Below, piece by piece: positions 1 to 6,376 of a DNA stretch of 10,524 bases. The notes below the pieces were generated by a model. It was not told the origin of the DNA and made no database searches. It saw nothing but the letters and a program-made list of their open reading frames with translations. The first letter of the stretch is position 1. The number at the start of each line of letters is the position of its first letter. The stretch lies in contig JAEDOK010000055.1 in assembly GCA_016302005.1 (NCBI GenBank), positions 1-10,524 of the forward strand. Direction: 5' to 3'. The stretch comes from Oscillospiraceae bacterium (GTDB lineage Bacteria; Bacillota_A; Clostridia; Oscillospirales; Oscillospiraceae). Both the position numbers and the translations under genes were made by a program.

Positions 1-1
1 C

Positions 2-286
2 CTCGCGGCGGTGGCAGGCGTGCTCTACTGCTCGACCTACCCCGTGCTGAATCCGACCGTCGGCTCCATTCCGGGCATCAAGGCCTTTACCGCAGCGGTG
101 CTTGGCGGCATCGGCTCCATCCCGGGAACACTTGTGGGCGGTCTGCTGCTCGGCATCATTGAGATCTTCGGCAGAGCCTACATCAGTCAGGAGCTTGGCA
201 ACGCCATCGTGTTTGCGGTGCTGATCATCATTCTTCTTGTGAAGCCGAACGGACTGCTTGGCAAGAAGGTCACCGAGAAAGTATGA
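2..286 (+). CDS. livH: Branched-chain amino acid ABC transporter permease LivH (3' end only)
   Basis: This is the C-terminal part of a membrane permease of the HAAT family of ABC importers; the gene begins before the window, and about 94 codons are visible in the frame starting at base 2. The motif AFTAAVLGGIGSIPGTLVGG is the typical conserved C-terminal block of LivH (GIKAFxAAVLGGxGxxxGAxxGG). It is followed by one last hydrophobic segment (AIVFAVLIIILLV) and the usual ending KPNGLLGKK. With LivM it would form the membrane channel for Leu/Ile/Val-type substrates. The stop at 284-286 lies inside the ribosome binding site of livM, so the two genes are almost certainly translated from one message. 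The family assignment is firm, but the substrate is inferred from family and operon context only. Confidence 0.92.
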   Translation, partial: LAAVAGVLYCSTYPVLNPTVGSIPGIKAFTAAVLGGIGSIPGTLVGGLLLGIIEIFGRAYISQELGNAIVFAVLIIILLVKPNGLLGKKVTEKV

Positions 287-290
287 GGTG
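285..290 (+). promoter_or_regulatory. Ribosome binding site of livM
   Basis: GAGGTG lies 6 bases before ATG 297 and contains part of the livH stop codon (284-286). It decides the livM start against the longer TTG-initiated reading frame. Confidence 0.8.
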
Positions 291-296
291 ATTGTA

Positions 297-1349
297 ATGC
301 GTCTTTGGAAATCAAAAACCTCTCGTCAAAACCTCATTACGCTTGCTATGGTGATCGTCGCCTTTGCTGTTCTCTTTGTTCTGAACGAAGGCAACGTGCT
401 CAGCCGTAGCTTCAGCGGGCAACTCGTTCCCATCTGCGTTTACATCGTCATGGCGCTGTCGCTCAACCTGACCGTCGGTATTTTGGGAGAATTAAGTCTC
501 GGTCACGCAGGCTTTATGAGCATCGGCGCTTTCTCCGGCGTAGCTGCCGTGGCTTATTTTCAGCAGTATATTACCTCTCCCATTCTTTTAATGATCGTCA
601 CCATGTTGATTGGCGGCATTATGGCAGGCATTGCCGGTTTTCTGATCGGTATTCCCGTCCTGCGCCTGCGCGGCGATTACCTTGCCATCGTCACATTGGC
701 TTTCGGCGAGATCATTCGCAATGTTCTCGAATGTCTCTATGTGAAGATGGAGGACGGCGCACTGCATTTCTCCATGTTCGGCTCTGCCGATCTCGGCGGT
801 AATTTCATTATTTCCGGTCCGCAGGGCGCGAGCGTGCCCGCAAAGCTCTCTACCTTTGGTTTGGGCATCGGATTGGTACTCTTTACGCTGATCGTCATTA
901 TGAATGTCGTCCATAGCAAGGAAGGTCGCGCGATCAAGGCGATCCGCGACAACCCCATTGCCGCCGAATCCGTCGGTCTGAATCTGACAGCGTATAAGAT
1001 GAAAGCCTTTGTAATCTCCGCGATCCTCGCGGGCATGGCTGGCGTCCTCTTCGCGATGAATTACTCCACCGTAGAGGCAAAGAAGTTCAATTTCAACACC
1101 TCGATCAGCGTGCTTGTCATGGTCGTCCTCGGCGGCATGGGCAATCTGCGCGGCTCCATCATCGCCGCCGCCCTTCTCACCGTCCTGCCTGAGCTGCTGC
1201 GTGGATTTGATGATTATCGCATGCTGATCTACGCCGTAGTGCTGATCCTTGTGATGCTGCTCAATGCAAATGCCCGCGTGAAACAATTCAAGCTCTCCTG
1301 CACGCAGAAGCTTCGCAGTCTCTTCTCCCGAAAGGAGGCGTCGAAATGA
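297..1349 (+). CDS. livM: Branched-chain amino acid ABC transporter permease LivM
   Basis: This is the second permease of the liv importer, 350 residues, a usual length for LivM. The start is ATG 297, because GAGGTG at 285-290 sits 6 bases upstream; an in-frame TTG at 258 has no such support and would lie inside livH. The protein has a short basic N-terminus, then about eight or nine hydrophobic segments starting near residue 12. Family blocks visible are LNLTVGILGELSLGHAGF (57-74), LRLRGDYLAIVTLAFGEIIR (122-141), the cytoplasmic coupling loop GRAIKAIRDNPIAAESVGLN (210-229), thought to contact the ATPases, and VMVVLGGMGNLRGS (274-287). It ends in a basic tail. The gene begins 10 bases after livH and overlaps livG by 4 bases (ATGA). 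Importer identity is strong; the exact amino acid range cannot be read from sequence. Confidence 0.96.
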   Translation: MRLWKSKTSRQNLITLAMVIVAFAVLFVLNEGNVLSRSFSGQLVPICVYIVMALSLNLTVGILGELSLGHAGFMSIGAFSGVAAVAYFQQYITSPILLMIVTMLIGGIMAGIAGFLIGIPVLRLRGDYLAIVTLAFGEIIRNVLECLYVKMEDGALHFSMFGSADLGGNFIISGPQGASVPAKLSTFGLGIGLVLFTLIVIMNVVHSKEGRAIKAIRDNPIAAESVGLNLTAYKMKAFVISAILAGMAGVLFAMNYSTVEAKKFNFNTSISVLVMVVLGGMGNLRGSIIAAALLTVLPELLRGFDDYRMLIYAVVLILVMLLNANARVKQFKLSCTQKLRSLFSRKEASK

Positions 1350-2209
1350 GCCATAAGAGCCAAACAAAAATGGTTCCGCTGCCGACCGATGTCATCATCC
1401 CCGAACGCGATATCGGCAAGCAGCCCGTACTGGACATTCGTAATCTCGGCATTGATTTCGGCGGTCTGACTGCGGTGGATTCCTTTACGCTTGCCATCGG
1501 TCCGACGGAGATCGCAGGTCTGATCGGGCCCAACGGCGCAGGCAAAACCACCATCTTTAACCTCTTGACTAATGTCTACCAACCGACACGAGGCTCAATC
1601 CTGCTGCGCGGAATCGATACAAAGGGTATGTCAACCGCGCAGGTCAATCGTCTCGGCATTGCACGCACCTTCCAGAACATCCGTCTCTTCGGCGGTATGT
1701 CCGTCTTAGATAATGTCAAGGTCGGTCTGCACAACAGCATCAAGTGTTCCTTTGCAAGCTCCCTGCTGCACACGCCCGGCTACTATAAAGCCGAGAAAAA
1801 GGCGCGGGAACGCTGCCTTGAGCTGCTTGATTTTATGGGCATGGCGGATATGGCGCAGCTCCGTGCCGATTCCCTCCCCTACGGTGCACAGCGGCGCTTG
1901 GAGATCGTGCGTGCGCTTGCGACAAATCCCGCGATCATCCTCCTTGACGAGCCGGCGGCAGGTATGAATCCCTCGGAAACTGCGGAGCTGATGGAGCAGA
2001 TCGTGCGCATCCGCGACACCTTCGAGATTGCCGTTATGCTGATCGAGCATGATATGAATCTGGTCATGGGCGTGTGTGAGGGCATTGCAGTCGTAAACTA
2101 CGGAAAGATCATTGCCAAGGGTACCCCGGAGCAGATCTGCAACGACCCCGTTGTCATTGAAGCCTATTTGGGAAAGAAAGGAGCTGCCGCACATGCTGCT
2201 GAAGGTTGA
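1346..2209 (+). CDS. livG: Branched-chain amino acid ABC transporter ATP-binding protein LivG
   Basis: This is one of the two cytoplasmic ATPases that power the liv importer, 287 residues. Visible motifs are Walker A GPNGAGKTT (61-69), the Q-loop Gln110 in ARTFQNIRLF, a LivG-type signature LPYGAQRRLEIVRAL (177-191), Walker B IILLDEPAAGMNP with catalytic Glu202, and the H-loop His235 in LIEHDM. The C-terminal EAYLG box is typical of the family. All nucleotide-binding elements are present, so it should be active. The first 26 or so residues form an extension before the ABC domain, which is longer than in many LivG proteins. The start is ATG 1346, with AAAGGAGG at 1331-1338 placed 7 bases upstream, and it overlaps the livM stop as ATGA, suggesting translational coupling. 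Confidence 0.97.
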   Translation: MSHKSQTKMVPLPTDVIIPERDIGKQPVLDIRNLGIDFGGLTAVDSFTLAIGPTEIAGLIGPNGAGKTTIFNLLTNVYQPTRGSILLRGIDTKGMSTAQVNRLGIARTFQNIRLFGGMSVLDNVKVGLHNSIKCSFASSLLHTPGYYKAEKKARERCLELLDFMGMADMAQLRADSLPYGAQRRLEIVRALATNPAIILLDEPAAGMNPSETAELMEQIVRIRDTFEIAVMLIEHDMNLVMGVCEGIAVVNYGKIIAKGTPEQICNDPVVIEAYLGKKGAAAHAAEG

Positions 2210-2894
2210 GAACATTCAAGTCTATTACGGCGCGATCCACGCGATCAAAGGCATCTCCTTTGAGGTGAACGAGGGTGAAACCGTAGCGCTGATCGGCGCA
2301 AACGGCGCCGGAAAGTCCACCACACTGAAAACCGTCTCCGGTCTGATGCACCCGAAGACCGGAAAGATCGAGTTTCTCGACAAAGACATCACGCATATTG
2401 AGGCGCACAAGCTCGTCTCACAGGGGCTTGCCCATGTACCGGAAGGACGGCATATTTTCCTGCAAATGACGGTGCAGGAGAATTTGGAAATGGGCTCTTT
2501 TACGCGCAAGGGCGATATCAGCGATGCGCTGGATAATGTATTTCAACATTTTCCGCGGTTAAAGGAACGGCGTAAGCAGATCGGAGGTACACTCTCCGGC
2601 GGCGAGCAGCAGATGCTTGCCATGGGCAGAGCGATGATGATCTCGCCGAAGCTGCTGATGCTGGATGAACCCTCCATGGGACTTGCTCCGATCCTTGTGG
2701 AGCAGATCTTCGACATCATCCGTGAACTGCGCAAGGCGGGTACCACCATTCTCCTCGTCGAGCAAAACGCCGGTATGGCGTTGGATATTGCCGACCGCGC
2801 TTATGTGCTCGAAACAGGCAATATCACCCTCTCCGGCACAGGTGCCGAGCTTGCCCAGAGCGAGCTGGTGAAAAAAGCCTACCTCGGCGGGTAA
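2193..2894 (+). CDS. livF: Branched-chain amino acid ABC transporter ATP-binding protein LivF
   Basis: This is the second ATPase of the liv importer, 233 residues, a normal LivF length. Motifs are Walker A GANGAGKST (35-43), the VPEGRHIF box at the Q-loop position (82-89), signature LSGGEQQ (134-140), and Walker B LLMLDEPSMGL with Glu159. The usual H-loop histidine is Gln191 (LLVEQNA), which is normal for LivF, so the LivG/LivF pair has unequal ATP sites. ATG 2193 is chosen over an upstream in-frame GTG near 2112 because AAAGGAG lies at 2177-2183 and the product then starts like other LivF proteins. It overlaps livG by 17 bases. A strong hairpin starts 25 bases after the stop, so this is the last gene of the operon. 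Confidence 0.97.
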   Translation: MLLKVENIQVYYGAIHAIKGISFEVNEGETVALIGANGAGKSTTLKTVSGLMHPKTGKIEFLDKDITHIEAHKLVSQGLAHVPEGRHIFLQMTVQENLEMGSFTRKGDISDALDNVFQHFPRLKERRKQIGGTLSGGEQQMLAMGRAMMISPKLLMLDEPSMGLAPILVEQIFDIIRELRKAGTTILLVEQNAGMALDIADRAYVLETGNITLSGTGAELAQSELVKKAYLGG

Positions 2895-2914
2895 GCGTCA
2901 ACGGTTACGGAAGC

Positions 2915-2969
2915 AAAAAGGTTCCGATCTCCACAATTTCCAAGGAGATCGGAACCATTATTATATTTT
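2915..2969. terminator. Bidirectional Rho-independent terminator between convergent operons
   Basis: GGTTCCGATCTCC (2920-2932) pairs perfectly over 13 bp with GGAGATCGGAACC (2944-2956), leaving an 11-base loop. On the plus strand it is followed by a T-rich tail (2957-2969) and ends the liv operon. On the minus strand it is followed by five Ts (complement of A2915-A2919) and would end the recD2-to-deacetylase operon, whose last stop is at 3046. The minus-strand tail is the cleaner one. No gene is seen in the 151 bases between the two operons. Confidence 0.88.
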
Positions 2970-3045
2970 GACAGTATCGCGAATCGCCGTTTTTGCAAGC
3001 CAACACGAAAACGCGCTGTACAAACACAACAGCCAATGCGGGCTG

Positions 3046-4647
3046 TTAGACGATTGAGGGCACCGGTGTCGGTCTGGCAGGATCAAAAATCTTTTCCACT
3101 TCGAACAGGTCATCCAGCAGCTCCGGATCCCACCACATGCGGTAGCCGTCGATATTGCGCCGTCCCTGACGGACATAAGTATCGTGAATTTGCACCCAGT
3201 ATTGCGTGGAATCCACATTGCAGAAGAACCGATAGCCCGCGTTGTACAACGCCTCAAACTTCGCGCCGGAATACTTTTCGACACCCGCGATGTCGCTTCC
3301 GTAAGGATAGATAAAAATATCCGTATCCCCTACGACAGGCTGCACCTGATTTTCCCATTTCTGCACATCGGAAGCGATCTCATCCGAATCGTGATTGCCG
3401 TAGCCGAAGTGGGCATAGCTGTGGCTTGCGATCTCCCAACCATGCTCCTTTAGGCACTTTGTCAGCGCCTGCGCGTCACGGATCTCCTGCTGATACGCAT
3501 CGTTTCCGAGGATGCTCTCCCATTCGGGATGCGTATGGTAGCCGAACACGCCCTCATAGCCTGTCAGCGCAAGGATGCCGCGTGCGCCGCGGTAGGAGAA
3601 ATCGGGATGCTCTTCAATAAATGCCTCCAGGATCGGCACAACATCGTATTCGCCGAACACCGTCTCTCCGTCGGCACGGATATACTCACAGGTCGGATGT
3701 CCGTCGCTCCCGATCACGAGCTTATTGGCAAAGCCGTCGCCTTTTGCGTCCGGGACGCGGTCTCCGTCGCCATCGACCATATACTCGTAATAATTCACAT
3801 CGTCCTGCGAGAGAACAATCGGTGTCTTTCCGGGCGGAAGATAGATCTCTCCCTGTGTATAGACGGTGTTACCGCTTTCATCCGTCGTCGGCACGGCGAT
3901 ATCATGGATGCGGACGAGGACATACCCTCTCCGGTACAGCTCGTTCAAAATCGCGCGGAATTCCGCCACTGTCGCCATATACTGATTATAGCCGTTGGCG
4001 GTATATTCGTCGTCAAACGCGCGATCGGTATCCACAATCAGGCTGTGAAAGAAGATGTGTGTAATCTGCGTCGTATCCGCCCAGCGGACCGTCTTTGCTT
4101 TTTCCGCAAGATACCGGTCGTTCGCCTCCGAAAGCTCAGGCTGCTGCATCCAGTCCGCGCCGTACTCCGACAGCACTTCAACTGCTGCGTCATAGTCATA
4201 GCCCGCAGCGAGACGGTCGCCCCGTTCGATCAAACCGGCAATGATCTCCTCACGCGGTGTCGTGGATTCTGTCGGCTCTGTCGTTGTCTCTGGCGGCGCA
4301 CTCTCAGGCAGAATCGCGCCGACCACCAGATAAATCAGCCCGCTGAGCACCAAAAGCGCAGCTAAGGCAATGGCAATCAGGATCAGCCATCCGCGTATGT
4401 TTTTTTTGCGTCTTTTCCTCCGCTTTCCCGTCGGGCGTCGCGTCTGCTGCCCGCGCTGCGGCGTCCGCCGCTGCTGAGGCGTTGTTCTTTCGCGTAGAGC
4501 GGAAGTCGGTGCGCTTTGCCGCTCAAGCGTGGTGCGATAGGAATCCTCCCGCTGCCGCAGCGCTTTCTCTGCATCCCATTGTGCGTCAAAATCAAACGGT
4601 GCCGGGCGAGGGGTTCTCTGCCTGTCTTGATCATCCCATGCGGACAT
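3046..4647 (-). CDS. Membrane-anchored polysaccharide deacetylase (NodB-like)
   Basis: This 533-residue protein has a charged, Gln/Arg-rich cytoplasmic N-terminus (1-82), one membrane helix (about 86-111), a Pro/Thr/Glu linker (114-133), a helical TPR-like stretch (about 133-187) and an extracellular deacetylase domain. Metal and catalytic motifs of carbohydrate esterase family 4 are visible: SQDD (280-283) for motif 1, SHSYAH (408-413) giving His409 and His413, and YPYG (447-450) for motif 3. Motif 1 is SQDDV rather than the common TFDDG. A loop DGDGDRVPDAKGDG (292-305) right after motif 1 resembles a calcium-binding TSP3-type repeat. Likely role: removal of acetyl groups from peptidoglycan or another cell-surface glycan; the substrate is unknown. 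ATG 4647 has GAGGG 10 bases upstream (4658-4662). The gene follows the MreB-like gene by 25 bases and is last in its operon. Confidence 0.88.
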   Translation of the reverse strand: MSAWDDQDRQRTPRPAPFDFDAQWDAEKALRQREDSYRTTLERQSAPTSALRERTTPQQRRTPQRGQQTRRPTGKRRKRRKKNIRGWLILIAIALAALLVLSGLIYLVVGAILPESAPPETTTEPTESTTPREEIIAGLIERGDRLAAGYDYDAAVEVLSEYGADWMQQPELSEANDRYLAEKAKTVRWADTTQITHIFFHSLIVDTDRAFDDEYTANGYNQYMATVAEFRAILNELYRRGYVLVRIHDIAVPTTDESGNTVYTQGEIYLPPGKTPIVLSQDDVNYYEYMVDGDGDRVPDAKGDGFANKLVIGSDGHPTCEYIRADGETVFGEYDVVPILEAFIEEHPDFSYRGARGILALTGYEGVFGYHTHPEWESILGNDAYQQEIRDAQALTKCLKEHGWEIASHSYAHFGYGNHDSDEIASDVQKWENQVQPVVGDTDIFIYPYGSDIAGVEKYSGAKFEALYNAGYRFFCNVDSTQYWVQIHDTYVRQGRRNIDGYRMWWDPELLDDLFEVEKIFDPARPTPVPSIV

Positions 4648-4672
4648 AAGAAATCATCCCTCTTTCTCTTCT

Positions 4673-5704
4673 TTATTCGCTCAGGAGTCTGCGTCTTGCA
4701 ATGTTGATGGTATCCTCCTGCATATGGTTGATCCATGCGAGACTCTTTCCGCAGCCGTAGGCAACGCAGGAATCCGCATCGTCGGCAACCATGCATTTGA
4801 TCTCCGTGCGCTCCTGCAAGAGCATATCCAAGCCGTAAAGCTGGCTGCTGCCTCCGGTCAGTACGATGCCGTTTTTGGAAATATCCGCAACAAGCTCCGG
4901 CGTTGTCTGCTCCAAAACATCAAGTACCTTGTCGGCGATTTGGCGCGCAGGGCGTTTCAGCGCTTCAACGATCTCCTCGGAGGTCACGGTGATCTCTCGC
5001 GCAAGTCCGGTTTTCAAGTCTCTTCCCTTCACGCACATGGATTGAACCTCCGGTCGCGGCAAAACACAGCCGATCGTCAGCTTGATCTCCTCGGCAGTAT
5101 TCGCGCCGATCACAATGCCGAAACGCTTTCGGACAAATTTGATGATCGCCTCGTCAAATTCCGCGCCCGCAATCTTCAGCGAGGAGGACTGCGCAACACC
5201 GTTCATTGTCAGCACACCGATATCCGTCGTACCGCCGCCGATATCCACCACCATGTGTCCCTCCGGCGCGGTAATATCCAAATGTGCGCCGAGGGCTGCC
5301 GCCAAAGGCGCCTCGATCAGGTAAACGCGTCTTGCGCCCGCTTCCATCGCCGCCTGTATCACAGCGCGTTCCTCGACCTCCGTAATGCTGCTCGGTACGC
5401 TCACGATCATGCGCGGCTTGATAATGGCATGCTTCATCACGCAGCGTATCATCTCTGTAAGCATCCGCGCCGTCAGCTCATAGTCGGAGATCACGCCGTC
5501 TTGCAGCGGGTGGATCGCTACAACATTGCCCGGCGTTCTTCCAAGCATATTTCTCGCAGCCGCACCCACCTGCAAAACCTTTCCGGTATTCTTATCCAAC
5601 GCAATCACCGCCGGCTCACGGAGCACCACGCCCTTTCCCGCTGCATAAATCAAGACATTGGATGTGCCGAGGTCAATACCTAAATCCTTAGAAAACAAAA
5701 ACAT
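4673..5704 (-). CDS. MreB/Mbl-family actin-like protein, divergent
   Basis: This is a 343-residue bacterial actin homologue. Family motifs are phosphate-1 DLGIDLGTSNV (7-17), TPGNVVAIHPLQDGVISD (57-74), phosphate-2 VVDIGGGTTDIGV (152-164) and the adenosine site LTGGSS (282-287). Such proteins polymerise on the inner face of the membrane and guide cell-wall synthesis. Two positions differ from the family: the conserved EEP of the ATPase site is E131-A132-P133, so the Glu directly before Pro, which aligns with the catalytic residue of MreB and Hsp70, is Ala; and the usual LTGGG is LTGGS. It may therefore bind ATP but hydrolyse it poorly. It stands alone, without mreC or mreD next to it, which fits a paralogue (Mbl/MreBH type) rather than the main MreB. 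ATG 5704 has TAGGTG 6 bases upstream and starts 15 bases after comFC. Confidence 0.92.
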   Translation of the reverse strand: MFLFSKDLGIDLGTSNVLIYAAGKGVVLREPAVIALDKNTGKVLQVGAAARNMLGRTPGNVVAIHPLQDGVISDYELTARMLTEMIRCVMKHAIIKPRMIVSVPSSITEVEERAVIQAAMEAGARRVYLIEAPLAAALGAHLDITAPEGHMVVDIGGGTTDIGVLTMNGVAQSSSLKIAGAEFDEAIIKFVRKRFGIVIGANTAEEIKLTIGCVLPRPEVQSMCVKGRDLKTGLAREITVTSEEIVEALKRPARQIADKVLDVLEQTTPELVADISKNGIVLTGGSSQLYGLDMLLQERTEIKCMVADDADSCVAYGCGKSLAWINHMQEDTINIARRRLLSE

Positions 5705-5719
5705 CTGTTACACCTACCG

Positions 5720-6376
5720 TCAGTTATTCGAAAGTTGTGTTGCTGCCACCGTCGCGCATAGCACACTTGATGCACCTGCCGTCAGAAGGATACGGCTGCA
5801 TTCACTGAGCGTTGCGCCGGTGGTCATAATATCGTCGATCAGGAGTATGCGTCTGTTCATAAAATGCTCCGGTTCGACAGCGCGATAAACATTGATCACA
5901 TTTGCCCGCCGCGCCTCCGTACCCTTCAGCTTCGATTGCGATGGGTTATCACGCACCTTTTCCAGTGTACGCACGCAGGAAATGCCAAGCTCACTCGCCA
6001 CGGTTTTTGCAAGGAGATAGCTTTGATCGAAACCGCGCTTCCGCCGCCGTTTTTTGCTGACGGGAACCCAAGATAATATATCAAACTCCGCGTTCATGCG
6101 CAAAAGCTGCATGGCAATCAGGCGTCCGTAAGCTCCGGCATATTGCTGCATTCCCTGAAACTTATAGCGTTTCAGGGAAGCCGCCACGTCACCTGAATAG
6201 GCAGTGACCGCATAGCACTGCGTAAATAATTCCCCACGCTTGATCGGAGTATCCAATACGGAAAGATTTTTTCGGCAGTCCGCGCAAAAATCCGTTTCCT
6301 TCTCCCGCAGCAGTTTTCGGCAAATCGTGCAATGCGGCGGATACAGAAGGTCAAGAAACCATGTGACGATACTCAT
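5720..6376 (-). CDS. comFC: ComFC / GntX-family phosphoribosyltransferase-like DNA-uptake protein
   Basis: This 218-residue protein has an N-terminal four-cysteine zinc finger, CTIC (16-19) and CADC (31-34), after the typical opening TWFLDLLYPPHC. It also has the conserved KRYKFQG block, RGFDQSYLLAK (114-124) and the phosphoribosyltransferase loop ILLIDDIMTTGAT (177-189). ComFC works in natural transformation, and the family is also found in species not known to take up DNA. ATG 6376 is chosen because it overlaps the recD2 stop as ATGA and GGAG lies 11 bases upstream (6388-6391); an in-frame GTG at 6388 would overlap that GGAG. The ATGA overlap suggests coupling to recD2. No other competence gene is in the window, so a role in DNA uptake is inferred from the family only. 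An 11-bp perfect inverted repeat lies inside the coding region (6151-6179). Confidence 0.93.
   Translation of the reverse strand: MSIVTWFLDLLYPPHCTICRKLLREKETDFCADCRKNLSVLDTPIKRGELFTQCYAVTAYSGDVAASLKRYKFQGMQQYAGAYGRLIAMQLLRMNAEFDILSWVPVSKKRRRKRGFDQSYLLAKTVASELGISCVRTLEKVRDNPSQSKLKGTEARRANVINVYRAVEPEHFMNRRILLIDDIMTTGATLSECSRILLTAGASSVLCATVAATQLSNN
6151..6179. repeat. Perfect inverted repeat inside comFC
   Basis: TTCCCTGAAAC (6151-6161) and GTTTCAGGGAA (6169-6179) are perfect reverse complements over 11 bp with a 7-base loop. The stretch encodes the conserved LKRYKFQG block, so it may be accidental, but it would form a stable hairpin in the mRNA. No T-run follows it on either strand, so it does not look like a terminator. 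Confidence 0.6.

Noticed and set aside
588..1367. Minus-strand open frame of 259 codons opposite livM
   Set aside because: livM is unmistakable on the other strand; this product is a low-complexity mix of His, Asp and Gly typical of reverse-strand reads.
2763..2765. Gln instead of His at the H-loop of LivF
   Set aside because: VEQNA is the normal LivF sequence, so this is a family trait and not a defect.
2968..2996. TTGACA at 2968-2973 as a plus-strand promoter
   Set aside because: The position 17 bases downstream is TTTTGC, a poor -10, and no plus-strand gene follows.
3028..3047. 7-bp hairpin AACAGCC/GGCTGTT at the deacetylase stop codon
   Set aside because: It is short and lacks a T-run on the minus strand; the hairpin at 2920-2956 is a much better terminator.
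3529..4365. Plus-strand open frame of 278 codons opposite the deacetylase gene
   Set aside because: It is antisense to a gene with intact motifs, membrane helix and ribosome binding site; its own translation shows no domain.
4724..5683. Long open frame on the plus strand (319 codons) opposite the MreB-like gene
   Set aside because: It is the antisense of a clear MreB-family gene, rich in His, Arg and Leu with no recognisable motif, as expected for a shadow frame in GC-rich coding DNA.
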